DNA of 64,000 bases from positions 1-64,000 of the forward strand of contig JADLZK010005850.1 in assembly GCA_015847255.1 (NCBI GenBank), written 5' to 3'. The stretch is from Hyparrhenia diplandra. Lineage: Eukaryota; Streptophyta; Magnoliopsida; Poales; Poaceae. Under the pieces are notes generated by a model. It had not been told where the DNA came from. It saw only the letters and a program-made list of their open reading frames with translations, and searched no databases. Of the stretch, positions 11,601-22,814 are shown piece after piece. Positions within the stretch are counted from its first letter, which is position 1; each line of letters starts with the position of its first letter. The position numbers were made by a program, and so were the translations under genes.

Positions 11601-13940
11601 TTAGCAAATAAGAGAAGGAAAGCATGTTTGAATGCCTAAACAATATCAAGGTACCATCCGGATTCCCCTTGAATATAAAGTGTATAATAAATGTGCCAAA
11701 CAAGAAATTCCAACACTTAATGTCCCATGACTTCCACGTGCTCATGACGCAGTTGCTTCCAGTTGCACTATTCTACCTCCAAAAGTACATCTGGCGCTTG
11801 TGAAGCTATGTGCATTCCTCAATGAAATTTCTCAGAAGGCAATCGATCCATTAGAACTAGCTAAGCTACAAAATGATGTGGTTTAGTGTCGTTGGCATTT
11901 CTTAACGCAATCAAAGGAAACAGTATAAAACCCATCCCCAATAAGAGCGTCGTAAAATGCGCCGCCGACATTCCCAAGTAAACCACCATGTCGGTGATCC
12001 GAAATGGAATCGTCAACGGATAGATCTTGCCATCTTAGATATTCATCCGCAGTTTACGGATCTATCATTGTAGCATTTCACCGGAAGTATTCGAGGTATC
12101 GTTATTTATATTTTCCCAAAGGAAGGCATGTGATTAATAAATTAGCATGGCATCCGAATAGAGGAACATGTGTTTGCTTAGACCAAAATGTTCATAACAG
12201 GGGGTAAGCAATAACGGTTCATGGATAGTGTGACACACACTTAAGAATCCACCAGCAAAAAGGATAAAGAAAATAGATAAAGAATAAATGAATAAATGAA
12301 TAACCTAATGGAGTAGTTCTAATGTATCTAGTCATGGCCATACAAATGAATAGTTAGGATCATATGCAAACCGATTTAATCATGGTTAGGTCTAGGATAG
12401 CGGGGAGACTCCCACGGATACCATACGGTCCGATAGGAAGCATTTACTTAACTCCTACGTAACATACGAGCGTGGGGGATTTCAAGGGGACGGTCAAGGC
12501 TTGTCACGACCAAGCCGCCTACCCCCTCAACCGTGGCATGCCCCTCATATCCGTAGGTGTCGTAATACCCGGGCACCATGCCCGCATATTAGAGCACTAC
12601 TCTTGTCCCCCCGGGATCCCCACTCGCCGAATGGACGGACTAGAACAAGAGCAAACCCGAAGGAACAACGAACCGATATCCCACCTCTAATCAAGTTAGG
12701 CATATGATGATCGATGATGAACTGTAATGAACATGTCAAGATTATGATATGTAAACTATATGCTAGTTCATATACCAACACAAGAACATGAACAAAACTA
12801 TACTCTAGTTCATAAGTTAGGCCAAGAACATAAATATAAGACTTGCAAATAGAAGAATGCTCCATAGAGTGGATGTATTACCAAAGCACTTTCTTCTAGG
12901 AGACAAGCCCTCCTTGTAGCTCTTCTACTCCAAGTGTTAACTAAGAAAGAATAAAAGAAGAAAGAAGAAGAAGAAAGAAGAAGTAGAAGAGAGAGAGGTA
13001 GAGGTGGTAGAGAGAGAGAGATTGCCGGTTTCTTTGGACTCCAAGTGGGTGTGTGTTGAGAGAGGGAGAGAGGGGGCCTACTTATACACTTGGAGGAGGG
13101 GCCTAAGTGCTAATTTACATCAAAACCGACTGTAAACCTTCCTTGTATGCGCAAACCGACCAACGCAGGCGGGAAACCCCGTTTGGAAAGTGCACGAACC
13201 GCCCCCCGAGGTCGGGCCGAAAACCGCCTCGGGCCGAGGGTGCGGCCGCACTGTGGGAAAGCGCGCACACAAGACCCGGCTCTACCGCCCGGTCTCGGTG
13301 GGGTGTCGTCTTTCGCCCGAAGTTGTGGGCCGGGCTGTGTTCGGCCTAGATTTGATGTTTTGGGTCGATTTGCTCTTGGGCTTGGGTTTTACAATAATGC
13401 GCTTTCTCGGAAGGCGTACATTTTGGTCGATTTTCCACTTGCTTTTATTATAAATCTGCAAAATAAAATACAAGACACTACAAGTGGAATTTATTAGTGA
13501 TAAAAGTATATGAGTATAACAAGGTTTAATTTTACTCCCTTTATGGTAGTAAGTTGACGGAAAAAAAATATGTCGTTGGTTACCGGCCAACGATTGTCTT
13601 GTCGACTTTGAGTTGGTGTTCCCTCGGTCCGTCTTTATTGTCATGACACACCTCCAAGTTCACCTAGTCAAGGAGATTGCTATTCTCGGCCCCGTGTTCC
13701 TACACAATATGTTCCCCTTTGAGAGGTTCATGGGAGTCTTGAAGAAATATGTTCATATTTTGTGCTCGCCCAGAGGGAAGAATCGCCAAGGGCTACTGAA
13801 AAACGAGGAGGTCATTGAGTTTTGTGTTGACTTTATTCCTAACCTTGACCCGATTGGTGTCCCCGAATCGCGACATGAGGGGAGGCAAAAGGGAGGCTTC
13901 GATCATTTTGATGTTCGAGGGGATAAAACAAGAGGTACAA
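8643..13940 (+). mobile_element. CACTA (En/Spm) transposon, decayed, right end missing
   Basis: The left terminus is CACTACTAGAGAAAC at 8643, the CACTA superfamily signature, preceded by CTA as a possible 3-bp target site. The next 400 bp carry subterminal repeats of the TACTCCCGGTTGG type in both orientations, where the element's own protein would bind. A TNP2-like transposase relic fills 9755-11890 and resumes at 13600-13940. No matching TAGTG right terminus is seen: coding similarity stops at about 13940, where plastid-like sequence begins. The element is therefore truncated and cannot move by itself. A second insertion (11890-13592) splits it. Confidence 0.85.
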
Positions 13941-13951
13941 TCTATCTCTAA
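9755..13951 (+). pseudogene. TNP2-type CACTA transposase, broken
   Basis: The coding pieces follow the TNP2 order. The transposase-associated N-terminal domain is near 9755-9938 (NGFMCCTCVICGN then SSSRNIHSRL). The linker is near 10140-10420 (FGQLLTIQKKMLPKDNELPA). The start of the transposase core is near 10420-10590 (CPNDYFLYYGKENEKLDECP). The C-terminal DUF4218-type region is at 13600-13945 (VHLVKEIAILGPVFLHNMFP, ERFMGVLKKYV, then a DPIGVPESRHEGR stretch). Numerous frameshifts and stops interrupt it, and the segment from 11890 to 13592 is a foreign insertion. Family assignment rests on these motifs; the gene is certainly dead. Confidence 0.85.
11890..13592. mobile_element. 1.7 kb insertion inside the CACTA transposase gene
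   Basis: The TNP2 reading is cut after ...KLQNDVV at about 11889 and resumes in register with CTTGTCGACTTTGAG at 13598. The insert starts CGTTGGC and ends GCCAACG, a 7-bp inverted terminal match. Near-identical 5-mers flank it (AGTGT at 11885-11889, ATTGT at 13593-13597). This fits an LTR-type element, perhaps a solo LTR, with a 5-bp target-site duplication, though the ends are not the canonical TG..CA. It contains no recognisable protein. An AAGAAG-rich stretch lies at about 12950-13015 and a GC-rich block at about 13160-13340. Confidence 0.6.
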
Positions 13952-14200
13952 ATAGTAGTCTAAACTATCTATGAATCTCAATGACCAAGAAAAGAATTGG
14001 TAATTGGTGTGGAAAAGAGTCTAGAATACCGGGAAAAAAAAAAGATTCTTCTATTCATTCAATTCATTTAGAATACGTATCTAAAAATGAGAAAGTCCAA
14101 GTAGGGAAGTCCCCTACCCGATCTTTTTTGATTTTCATTGATATGAATGGAGAAAAATACAGCATAAAAGTATAGGGTCCATAGGACCAAAGTCAAAGCA
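13941..14200 (+). other. Plastid-like DNA fragment (candidate NUPT)
   Basis: AT-rich sequence with an open frame of 64 codons (13981-14175) whose composition and style (lysine- and isoleucine-rich, clean frame) resemble chloroplast coding DNA and differ from its neighbours. I cannot name the plastid gene. It lies exactly where the CACTA similarity stops and just before the 3' end of the minus-strand LINE. The LINE is therefore bounded by plastid-like DNA on both sides (see 20757-21475). Confidence 0.35.
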
Positions 14201-16143
14201 AAAAATCTATACATAAGTTCTATTATCACACCAGCATTTTAAGGGGATCAACAATCTTTTTCTTAGCCTTGATACAAACCAGGCTAAGCTCATCCAATAG
14301 AAGAGAATTCCAGATGCTAAGGGAGGCTGATTTGTTGTAAAAATAATCCCATTTCTCATCTTCCAAAGGGCCCAGCAACCTGTGAGAAAAATTTCCCTGA
14401 AGATGTGTGACCCAAAGTCAATTCTTGCTTTTATGACCATATCCAGAGGTTGTAGTGAGAGGTCCCAGTTTATATCGACGGAGTTCCAACAAGTGATGCT
14501 AAGGGGGCACTCAAAAATAGGTGTAAACATGTTTCTTCAGGTCCATGTTGGTAAAGCACGCAAGAATAATCAGGAAGGTACATGTTTTTCCTCTTAAGAA
14601 TATTCCTAGTGCTCAATCTGTCCCTTTACCAGCAACCATGCAAAGAACTTGTGTTTACCCAAAATTCTAGCTTTCCAGATCCAGTTAAATATGGGAGAGG
14701 CCTGTTTAAATCCTTGAAGACAGTTATATGCTTTTTTGGTAGAGAACCTCTGTAACACCCGTGTTTTTACATCATTTTAAAATTCACTAAAAATTTGAAC
14801 TTTTTATAATTATCAACTAAAACTTGATTTATTTCCCGCTCAACCAAAAATCCGTTTTCGAAAACCCTGCATCAAAATTCACCATATAGAATTTGGGCCC
14901 TTGCTTGAGTGTTTGCCTGTATGCTTGTTGAGCTAGAATTTATTTTGGCATCGAATAATAAATTCCTTGATCGTCCTTTATTCAAATATTTCCCCTCGAC
15001 CTTTCCTTGACATCACCCATCAAATAATAATCCTTGACCATCCCCACCAAATAATTCACCCAGCCATCTAAATACTCCCTAGATCCTCTCCTTGTCTTAC
15101 CAATCACCATGTCACCAAACATCCACAACTCTCAATTCCAATAATCGTGCCTAGCTCATTTTAATTTCTGGGAAAGTAAAGATGGCCATCTTCTATATAT
15201 ATGTGTGTACGGGTATACGTAATAAGTCTACATGAGAATGTACACGTGTATCCAAATACATGTATGTAGAAGAGCAGGGCCATATATACATGCACACATG
15301 AATAAGTACGTACAAGCATATATGTGTGTATGTATACATATCAAATATAATAAATGGAAAATGGACCATAAAATGAGAAGTGCCGTCGGGCTCCTTCTCC
15401 TTTGGCCCAGTCGAGCACGAGGCCCAGCAGGACAATCCAGCCCATCAACGTGAGCAGCCAGCAGCAGCATCTCCACTTCCCTTCCTCTTTCCCACTTACA
15501 AACGGGACCCACCCGTCATATTCATCTTCTTCCACCATCTCTTCCCTGTTTCACGCCCGAACTGTGAGCAACGACGAAGGAACAGCAACCTTGCAGACCC
15601 GGTCGGATAATATCTCCACTGTCATCTCGTCACCACCGAACGGGACCCGCCTGTCATCCCCTTCCCTCAACTTTATCCTTTTCCCCCCTGCTCTTCCGTG
15701 CACGAGAAGCACGCGGCATCACAGTGCCAGTGACCTCGACACAGGAAGCGCCATAACACCACCGCCCCAGCTGTTGCCTGCTCTGCCCGCGCAGTCACGA
15801 CGCCGTGGCTGCCAGCTCAACCACAGCAGGCTCGGACGCGCAGGATCGGATGGATATTCGCCGGAGATTCCGCCGACCAACCATCCTGTTGCCGTTGACG
15901 ACGGCTCCTGCTTGGTTGCTCCGCCCGACGAGTCTCGTCGCCATCCGCCGGCATCCGCTGTGCCGACGACGAGGCAACAGCGGCGCTGAGGACCACCTGT
16001 GCTCCTCCGCCACTGTCCGTCGTCGCGACGCCGGATATTTTCCGGCAACCGCCGCTGTTGCCGTCGACCCCATCGTCGCGGCCGAGCTGGAGCCTGCTCG
16101 ACTTGCCGGAAAATATCCCGGCCACCAAGCCCTCCGCCGCGCC

Positions 16144-16150
16144 TATAAAA
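16144..16150 (+). promoter_or_regulatory. TATA box inside the LTR-like element
   Basis: TATAAAA in a GC-rich setting, about 1.4 kb into the element, is a plausible U3/R promoter. It supports the plus orientation of the LTR. Confidence 0.55.
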
Positions 16151-18448
16151 GCCGGCCGAGGCCGCCTCGGGAGCTCGCCTCGGGAGCTCGAGCAGAATGG
16201 AGAGCCGAAGCTTGCGCCGTGGAGCGATCCTGCTTCTTCCCTCGTCCATCCTCTGCCCTGCTACCGAATCCTGAAGGGCGACGTCGCTGCTGCGCGCGTC
16301 AACGAAAGGGGCCGCGCTGCACCACGCTCACCGCGCCGCGCCGTGCCACGCCCTGCGCTACTCACGGCCACCACCTCGCCAAGCTCGCCCAACCACCGCT
16401 GCCGCGCCGCCCGCCAATCCGCCCACCTCGACGCGCCGCCGCCGGGCACCAGCGCCAAGCCACCCACCCAGCTCGCCGGCCGGCCATGCCGCAAGCCAAG
16501 CCCGCCCTCGCCGCCTCGCCTTACCCCTGCCGCCGCTGCTCTGCATACCCGCGCCGGGGACGAGACAGCTCACCGCCGCTCTCAACCCACCGCCGCCCGA
16601 GCCAACACCACCGCCGCCGCCGGCAGCCCATCACCCCAGCGCCTCGGCCCCTTCTCCTTGTTGCTCTGTGCAAGGCGGATGAGAACGACGGGGATTTTCC
16701 CTCACCCGTGACCGAGCGAATGGGAACAAACCAACAGGCGATGGCATCCAATGCCACTCCCCTCGCGGGCCCCACTCGTCATGGACATGGTTCACCTGAA
16801 CCAAGGGAAGGCAGGCACCGCGTGGACCGAGTCCACGAAACAGTGCCAGGAGGACCACACAGTCGACTGGACCCGCGCGTCAGCGCCCAGGAAAATGCTA
16901 TGGCCACCCGCTTAAGCGTACACAGGAGCCTGAAAATCCATTTTCCAGCTATCAGAAAAATTCCCAGAAAAATTATAAATAAACTAGGTACACTCATGAT
17001 CCTACCCATGTATTTACATCCCAGTTTTCATATTCCCAAAATTTCAGAATTATTTCCAAAGTTTAATCCATTTATTAATTCCTTAATAAAACTTTGGAAA
17101 TTCATATCTCCTCCATCTTAACTCCAAATCCCTTCGTTCAACTTCCATAACTCTTCTAAAATCATGCCCTACATTTTAATGCCATTGTTCCATTATTTGA
17201 TGCCCATTTAAATTCTAGTTTATGTTGTGCCTTTTATTTAATATTTAATCGCGATCCGTAGGATACGTAAACCCTAGTTTACCCCCCTTCCACTAACCAC
17301 ACCTTGCACCGTATATTCTTGTATGCGTGTACACTCTCACGTACATGAATACTCGAATATACATACACGTAGTTGTCCACATGCTAGATATACGCGGTAG
17401 GTTATGTATGTATATAAATGCATAGAGTGGCATTTTTAAAATATAAATAAATATACGTATATACCTATCGATTATATCTATGCATGGCTAACCCCGCTAA
17501 CCTAACCGTACACTAGTACATGTGTACTCCATAACACATGCCCTAGTATATGCGTCTCTACGTACATAGATGTACCCGCTAGCCGGGAGTAACTCTATAT
17601 GTACGACTAACCCTAGAATAGGTCTCCCACCCTGCTAACCCCAGGCATATACGCATGCCTAAGCGTATACGTCGCTAACCCATCCATCCCCTGATGGAGC
17701 TAACCCACATAGGAACGTCGTATGCTTTGATTGTTATTCTCGTGTTTCATGTTTGCCGACGCTGGAGACCACACGACGGATTCAGGAGCATCGCCACACC
17801 AAGCAGCAGGAGACAAGAACACCAGGACCAAGAACCTTGGATATACTCGTCAGCGGATAGAGGCAAGTCCTTACCTCCCTAATCTTGACCTAATTAAATG
17901 ATGATGTTAATATGTATATAAACCTGAGATCGTGGCCTATTATCGTATGTGCTTGTGATAAGCTATGTGCTTGAGGAGCTATGTGCTTGAGTTATCGATG
18001 AGCTAGGTGCTCGAATTGTTGTTGACATATGATAAAGGCCCTGATGTTAAGTAATTGATAAAACATGGTTTAATAACTGGATTTAATCAACCAAAAGCGA
18101 GTTTGGGGCGATTCATGTGGGATGGATCGCCCTCGGCGTGTTTCGCCTAGTGAGGTTTTTCTGTCTTGGAGGGCTCGCCCCTAAGGACCGGGTCATGGAC
18201 CTTCTACCTAGAAATACGATTATAATGACCCAGCCCACACGGATGGGGCGGCTTGATTCCACACCCCGTTGGGTTAAGGTATAATTTCGATCCAAGGTGG
18301 CCGGCGAGGCAACGATCTATCGGGAGCAGACATGGGGAGAGTGGCCCCATGGTCCGGTTGGCGTGGTTGCTATGTGATCCTCCACGTAAGATGTTTGGGC
18401 GCAGTGGCGCAGTGCTAGGTGCACATATTTATGATTATGATTATGATA

Positions 18449-18500
18449 ACGTAGTGTGTATTGAAGCTACGTTGACGTAGTGTGTATTGAAGCTACGTCT
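18449..18500. repeat. 26-bp perfect tandem pair within the LTR
   Basis: The unit beginning ACGTAGTGTGTATTGAAGC occurs at 18449 and again at 18475, differing only in the last bases. Confidence 0.95.
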
Positions 18501-19204
18501 AGGATGATGCGTCATCCTTCCCAACCCCCGAGAAGTCGTGGTAGGATTATACCGAAACCTAGGGTAGCACCCAAGCGGGTACGGAATCTCGTTAGGCCTG
18601 TCGAACCATTGGCCGTGGTGTAGACAACGCCTATCGTGTGGGGAAATTTGTACAACCTCTGCAGAGTTACTCAAATCTATTCGAATAGCCACGCCCTTGG
18701 AATGGGCAAACGCTAGGCCGGAACATCCGTGATTAGATTCACAATCTGGTATGTAACTTGTTAACTTGAGCTTGGATAATAATTAACCCGGGAACTAGTG
18801 AGAGTAGTAAGCTCTACTAGGGCCCAACCCTTAATGGTAACCTTTCACCCCCTCGGTTAGGACTTGCTGAGTACGAAAGTACTCACCCCTCTATTTCTAT
18901 TTTTAGAATGCCAGCTGCAGGAGTGTATCCAAGGAAATCGAGCTACGAAGGACGACACGAGGATAGGACCACAAGGACACTCAAAGACGGAGGCGAACGC
19001 GAAGGAGATTACATGAGAATGTTGTGATCGAGTTATAGGATCGTGCAATAGGAGTAAGTCCAAGGGTTTGTCCGCACTCCAAGCTTGCCTATAGGAATAG
19101 AGCCCTGTTATAGGTGTTGCGTTCGAACTCTGATAGGTTTAGGAAGTTAGACCTACGGCCGAGTCATGTAAGCCCAAACCTTGTATCATATTATTCTCAA
19201 TAGC

Positions 19205-19210
19205 AATAAA
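19205..19210 (+). terminator. Poly(A) signal of the LTR-like element
   Basis: AATAAA 101 bp before the right end of the element fits the R/U5 boundary of an LTR on the plus strand. Confidence 0.5.
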
Positions 19211-20756
19211 AGTATAGTTTTGATATCATATCTATACTTAATTAGGCGTATTTGTGCGTGATCCTGGCGCAAATACGTGTGATTAAGGAACCTCAGAAAT
19301 GGGGTGTGACAACCTCGGTCCCCCACTCATATATCCAGAGGTCATTTAGAGAGTCATCACCCTGGTGGAAAAGAAGAAGCCGGTCCAGCTCTTAGAGTTG
19401 GTCAGATGCCTAAGCTGAGAGGGGAGAAAGAAAGATCTGTTCAGTTCTTTGTCAATGTGGAATTTTATAGAACATTTCTTTTTCCTAGAGAAGGAATAAA
19501 GGTGAGGGAATCTAATCTCCATTGATTCTCCTGCCCAATTGTCCGGCCACAGAGCAGTGGATACTCCTTTATTTGGGACAGAGAGAGAAAAGGCCCTGAA
19601 TTTATCAAAGAGCTTGAGCACATCTCTCCACCAAAAAAAGCCACAGGGGCTTCTGCAGTCTGCGGTGGAGTATTTTCAGTCTTATAGAGCTTGTCCCAAG
19701 TTAGGTTGACCCAAGGGATGTCTGCATGATTACAAAATTTGTCCAAAAACTTCATCAAGAGAGCATAATTCTGATTTTGAATATTTAAGATGCCACAACC
19801 TCCCTCTTCTTTTGATCTGTACATTGGTTCCCATGCCACTAAGCAAGTGCCTTTCTTGTTAATGTCTCCTTTACTCCATATACAATGCTTTCTAAATCTG
19901 TCAATTTACTCAATGACTGAGGGAGGAATGGAGAGGGTGCACATATAGTAAGTGGGAAGAGCAGAAAAAGCAGAATTAACTGTGGTCAATCTTCCATGGT
20001 AGGAAATGAACTTACTTATCCCAGATAGTCTTTTCTCCATTTTAGAAAGAAGAGGAGTGAAATCTTGGACACTAGGTCTGGTCGTGCCTAGTGGGAGACC
20101 CAGGTAAGTGAAGGGCAGCTGTCCAACACTGCAATTGAGGACCTGTGCCAAGTCAATCATTTTTCCTTCATCAACATTAATAGGCAAGATGCAACTTTTT
20201 CTCGTAATTGACATTAAGGCCCGTAGAATCAGAGAAAGACTTCAAAATATCCTTTAGGGAGGAAAGCTCAGAGGCTTCAGCTAGGAGAACTAGAAGAGTG
20301 TCATTTGCATACTGTACAATGGGGTAGAAATCATCAAAATCATTGGACAGGGGGTGGTTAAGAATGCCATCATGCCATGCTTTATTAATAACTAATTGGA
20401 GAAGATTAGCTGCTAGGACAAATAGCAGATGGGAGAGGGGGTCTCCCTGCCTAACACCTCTTTTGCAAGCAAATGGTTTGCCAGGTATGCCATTTAGTAG
20501 GATTGAGGAGTTACTGGACTTAAGAATGCCTTCTATCCATTTCAGCCACTTTTTCGTGGAAACCTTTGAATTTCATAATTTCAAGAATAACTTGATGCTC
20601 TATTCTATCAAATGCTTTCTCAAAGTCTAGTTTGAGAATGACAATCTCTTTATTTGAATGATGGCATAGGTGCAAAATTGAAAAGCCTGTGCAAGGCAGT
20701 CCCCGGGGTTATAAGGCGATATCTTGTTCAAGCCAATAAATATAAATTTGGGGTTA

Positions 20757-21475
20757 TAGTTAAAAGCGACCCAAGAGAAAACCAAAATAACTAGTTATAG
20801 TAAGCATGAAGGAGTTAAATTCCATTTTATTACTACACTACATAATGTTGGTAAAGTACTTACCTAAGTTTAAGTTATGGAAAATTCATAATTCATTGGT
20901 TATTTTAAATAATACTAAAAAACAAGATAGAGTGAGATACGTATGTTGTTTCCATTTGTATAGAATTTCAAGATTACAATGGATCTATGAAAAGATTGTA
21001 TATTTACAACTACAAATGTAATAGTATACAAAGTCAACACCAATGATTAAATAGAATTTATGGCTACACAACCGTTGAAGATAGTTCTAGACCTGTCCCG
21101 AATATCGAATAGGACGAATGAACCGCCTCCATGGATATCTTTGCTTCGAACAAAACAATTAGCATTAGGCTCGGTCAACTGGAATGTGTATTATCCATAT
21201 GAGAGATCTTCCAATCGAGAAGATCCATTGATCTCGAGACGAAGAGAAAGGGCCCATAGAATAGTAATTCACTTTTCTTAACAATAGGACCCTGGTGGTG
21301 TGGTTCATGTACGCCTAGGACACCGTAATATCGAACCATGAACGAGAAAATGCATGAGAGAAATATTGACTACTAATTGTGAAGCCCCAATTCTTAACTG
21401 GAAGGGACACCAAAGGACTCTGCCCTCCCTCTCTATTTATCCAAGAGATGGAAGGGCAGAGCTTTTTTTTTTTTT
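20757..21475 (+). other. Nuclear plastid DNA insertion (NUPT), rearranged
   Basis: The segment at 21025-21107 reads as the psbH 5' region: ATGGCTACACAACCGTTGAAG at 21060, with a clean plastid-type leader before it. One base of the normal start region is missing, so the frame shifts after four codons. Similarity to psbH stops within about 45 bases, and different sequence follows (about 21105-21475) that also looks plastid-derived, including a GGGACACCAAAGGACTCTGC stretch. Joining of non-adjacent plastid pieces is typical of NUPTs. The outer borders are approximate; the left part from 20757 is AT-rich and less certain. A T run closes the right side. Confidence 0.6.
21060..21105 (+). pseudogene. 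psbH: psbH 5' fragment, frameshifted
   Basis: The first codons read MATQ, as in the photosystem II phosphoprotein PsbH. The nucleotide match then continues out of frame because one A of the normal AAAC is missing. Only about 15 codons' worth is present. It is non-functional nuclear debris of plastid origin. Confidence 0.6.
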
Positions 21476-21486
21476 TTTTTTTTTTT
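21463..21486. repeat. Poly(T) tract
   Basis: An uninterrupted run of about 24 Ts at the edge of the plastid-like segment. It could mark the tail of a minus-strand retroelement or simple slippage. Confidence 0.9.
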
Positions 21487-21736
21487 CATCTTTTCTTTTC
21501 ATCAAAGAGTTGAACAATGAAGATAGATGGCAGGCTGCAATCAGTTTCACTACATGCTCTAGCTAATTGCCCACCCCTTCCACATGTGATTTCTATGTTA
21601 TGTATGGACGTTGGATGAGGATCTAGTTGAAGATCTTGCATTTGTTCTCTGTTGTCTTGTGGTGTGACCAAAGGCTCCAACAAGTTGAGCACGATATGCC
21701 GAACTTGTTGAGGAACAAGTTTCTTGCCTTCTTCCC

Positions 21737-22010
21737 CTTTTTTTTTGAGACCACGTTGTTTGCGTGTTTTTCATTAAGCATAATAAAGTTCAAGCAAATT
21801 GATGCAACGGTAACTACACAATTACCAAAACAAAACCTACCATCTACTGGATCACGATTACATCTTGACGAATTTGCGACCGAAGAAAAGAAACAGCCAC
21901 TAAACTCCGACCCAAGCGAACAACTCTCTGCGAGACGCTTGTTGCCCGCAGCGCACCAAGCAGATGCCTCCTCTCTCATAGCTAGGGCAAGCTGCGATGG
22001 AGGGAGCACC
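21737..22010 (-). mobile_element. 5'-truncated LINE fragment with 14-bp TSD
   Basis: It has a T run at its left end (a poly(A) tail on the minus strand), a LINE-type 3' end reading TTAATGAAAAACACGC on the minus strand, and identical flanking repeats CTTGCCTTCTTCCC at 21723-21736 and 22011-22024. Only about 270 bp of body survives, with no protein domain. The exact flanking duplication argues for a fairly recent insertion. Confidence 0.8.
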
Positions 22011-22021
22011 CTTGCCTTCTT

Positions 22022-22235
22022 CCCTTTCACTAGCCGATTTGTGGCGTTAGGTGGAGCGGCTCGCGTGAACTCACTTGTTAGTCTCGTGTGTGCTACTTTC
22101 CACACGGCACAGTTCGGCAGGGAACTGACAACGACTTCAGGGTTTTTCTTTCCCGGCTGGCCGACTTCAAGTCAGGAGTGAAAGTACACGACGATGTACC
22201 TGAAAACACTTAATCCACAAGTACATTGTGTCACG
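22022..22235. repeat. Copy 1 of a 200-bp dispersed duplication (partner at 33759-33950)
   Basis: Both copies contain GGAGCGGCTCGCGTGA, GTGTGCTACTTTCCACACGG, ACTGACNACGACTTCA and ATCCACAAGTACATT in the same order. The copy here lies just past the LRK10-like ectodomain relic. The partner lies just past an NB-LRR relic and was later hit by a Tourist MITE. This indicates a shared duplicated segment within the receptor cluster. Confidence 0.85.
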
Positions 22236-22259
22236 GACTCACGGTGTGTATGATCGTGA

Positions 22260-22643
22260 CTATGAACGCTCAGGTCGGAGGAGGCGTTGCCGATGATCGT
22301 GAGATCGCAATAAGCATATTTGTTGCCGGACCACAGCCACAGGTCGACGTTGGTGACTATGAATGAGCTCTTCTCGTAGAAGATATCCAGGATCTGGTAC
22401 CTCCAGTAGTTCTTGAGGGATACGTTGCCCTTGTCGCAGCTGGAAGGCCAGGTAGCCGCAGTACGGCTGATGCGTGCGCCGGCGAACCAGAACGGGTAGG
22501 AGTCTAGGAGATGTTGACGCAGGCGCGCAGGGCGTCGAAGTATTCACGGCGGCCGCGGTGGGAATAGGACTGGCTAGAAGAGTGAGCAGTAGTATGGCTG
22601 GCCAGAGCAGGCCAGCGGCCGGAACAGGAACACGCGTGTGCAT
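22260..22643 (-). pseudogene. LRK10-like receptor kinase, ectodomain exon relic
   Basis: The minus strand starts at ATG 22643 with a hydrophobic signal peptide (LLWPAILLLTLLASPIPTAA). It then enters the cysteine-rich GUB_WAK-type galacturonan-binding domain of LRK10-like kinases. Across frames one can read YPFWFAG, then PYCGYLAFQL, CDKGNVSLKNYW, YQILDIFYEKSSFIVTNVDL and YAYCDLTIIGN. At least two small indels break the frame. The exon stops at about 22260, and no kinase exon follows downstream on the minus strand. In the intact family this domain would bind the cell wall, outside the plasma membrane. It is a relic separate from the kinase at 23544-25020, which lies upstream of it. Confidence 0.75.
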
Positions 22644-22814
22644 CTTTGCGTTGCGATTGCGACAAGGGAAAACACTACGTGGTGCGGGAGCAGACGTAGT
22701 TTGAGAACAACTGTTACAGAGGGCAATTCCAGAGTCCTCTGTTCAACAAGCGGAGAGGACTAGCTCGTTGCGCCAGCTCCACACTGCCTAACATCTGGGT
22801 AATAATCTGCACCA

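Larger units (their letters stand above)
14751..19311 (+). mobile_element. Solo-LTR-like element of 4561 bp
   Basis: It begins TGTAACACCC and ends GGGTGTGACA, near-perfect short inverted TG..CA termini. It is flanked by identical 5-bp direct repeats ACCTC (14746-14750 and 19312-19316), the target-site duplication expected of LTR retrotransposons. Both flanks continue the same LINE. There is a TATA box (TATAAAA, 16144-16150) and an AATAAA at 19205-19210 close to the right end, as in an LTR with U3-R-U5 order. No gag, pol, primer-binding site or internal second LTR terminus was found. I therefore read it as one very long solo LTR, or a short non-autonomous derivative. Long GC-rich open frames at 15400-17100 match no domain I know. 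Confidence 0.75.
14201..20756 (-). mobile_element. LINE (non-LTR retrotransposon), split by an LTR element
   Basis: Minus-strand coding similarity to plant L1-type ORF2 runs from about 20756 down to 14207. The reverse-transcriptase core is at 20280-20650: IVILKLDFEKAFDRIEH, then KRGVRQGDPLSHLLFVLAAN, then QYANDTLLVLL, where the usual YADDT box is YANDT. The downstream connection domain is at 19906-20214 (LPFTYLGLPLGT), with a zinc-finger RVT-like region at 19465-19839. The C-terminal tail is at 14207-14530. Positions 14751-19311 are a separate LTR insertion. The 5' part (ORF1, endonuclease) is missing, so the copy is 5'-truncated. Stops and frameshifts occur throughout. The YADDT change alone would probably impair polymerisation. 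Confidence 0.85.

Noticed and set aside
10937..11745. Minus-strand open frames of 79-96 codons
   Set aside because: Antisense shadows of the plus-strand TNP2 relic.
15402..17121. Long plus-strand open frames, up to 438 codons
   Set aside because: They lie inside the LTR-like element, are driven by high GC content and show Arg/Pro/Ala-rich low complexity with overlapping frames on both strands. No domain is visible.
21060..21281. 73-codon open frame starting MATQ as a gene
   Set aside because: Only the first four codons match psbH in frame; the rest is a shifted or joined plastid-like sequence, so it is a NUPT relic.
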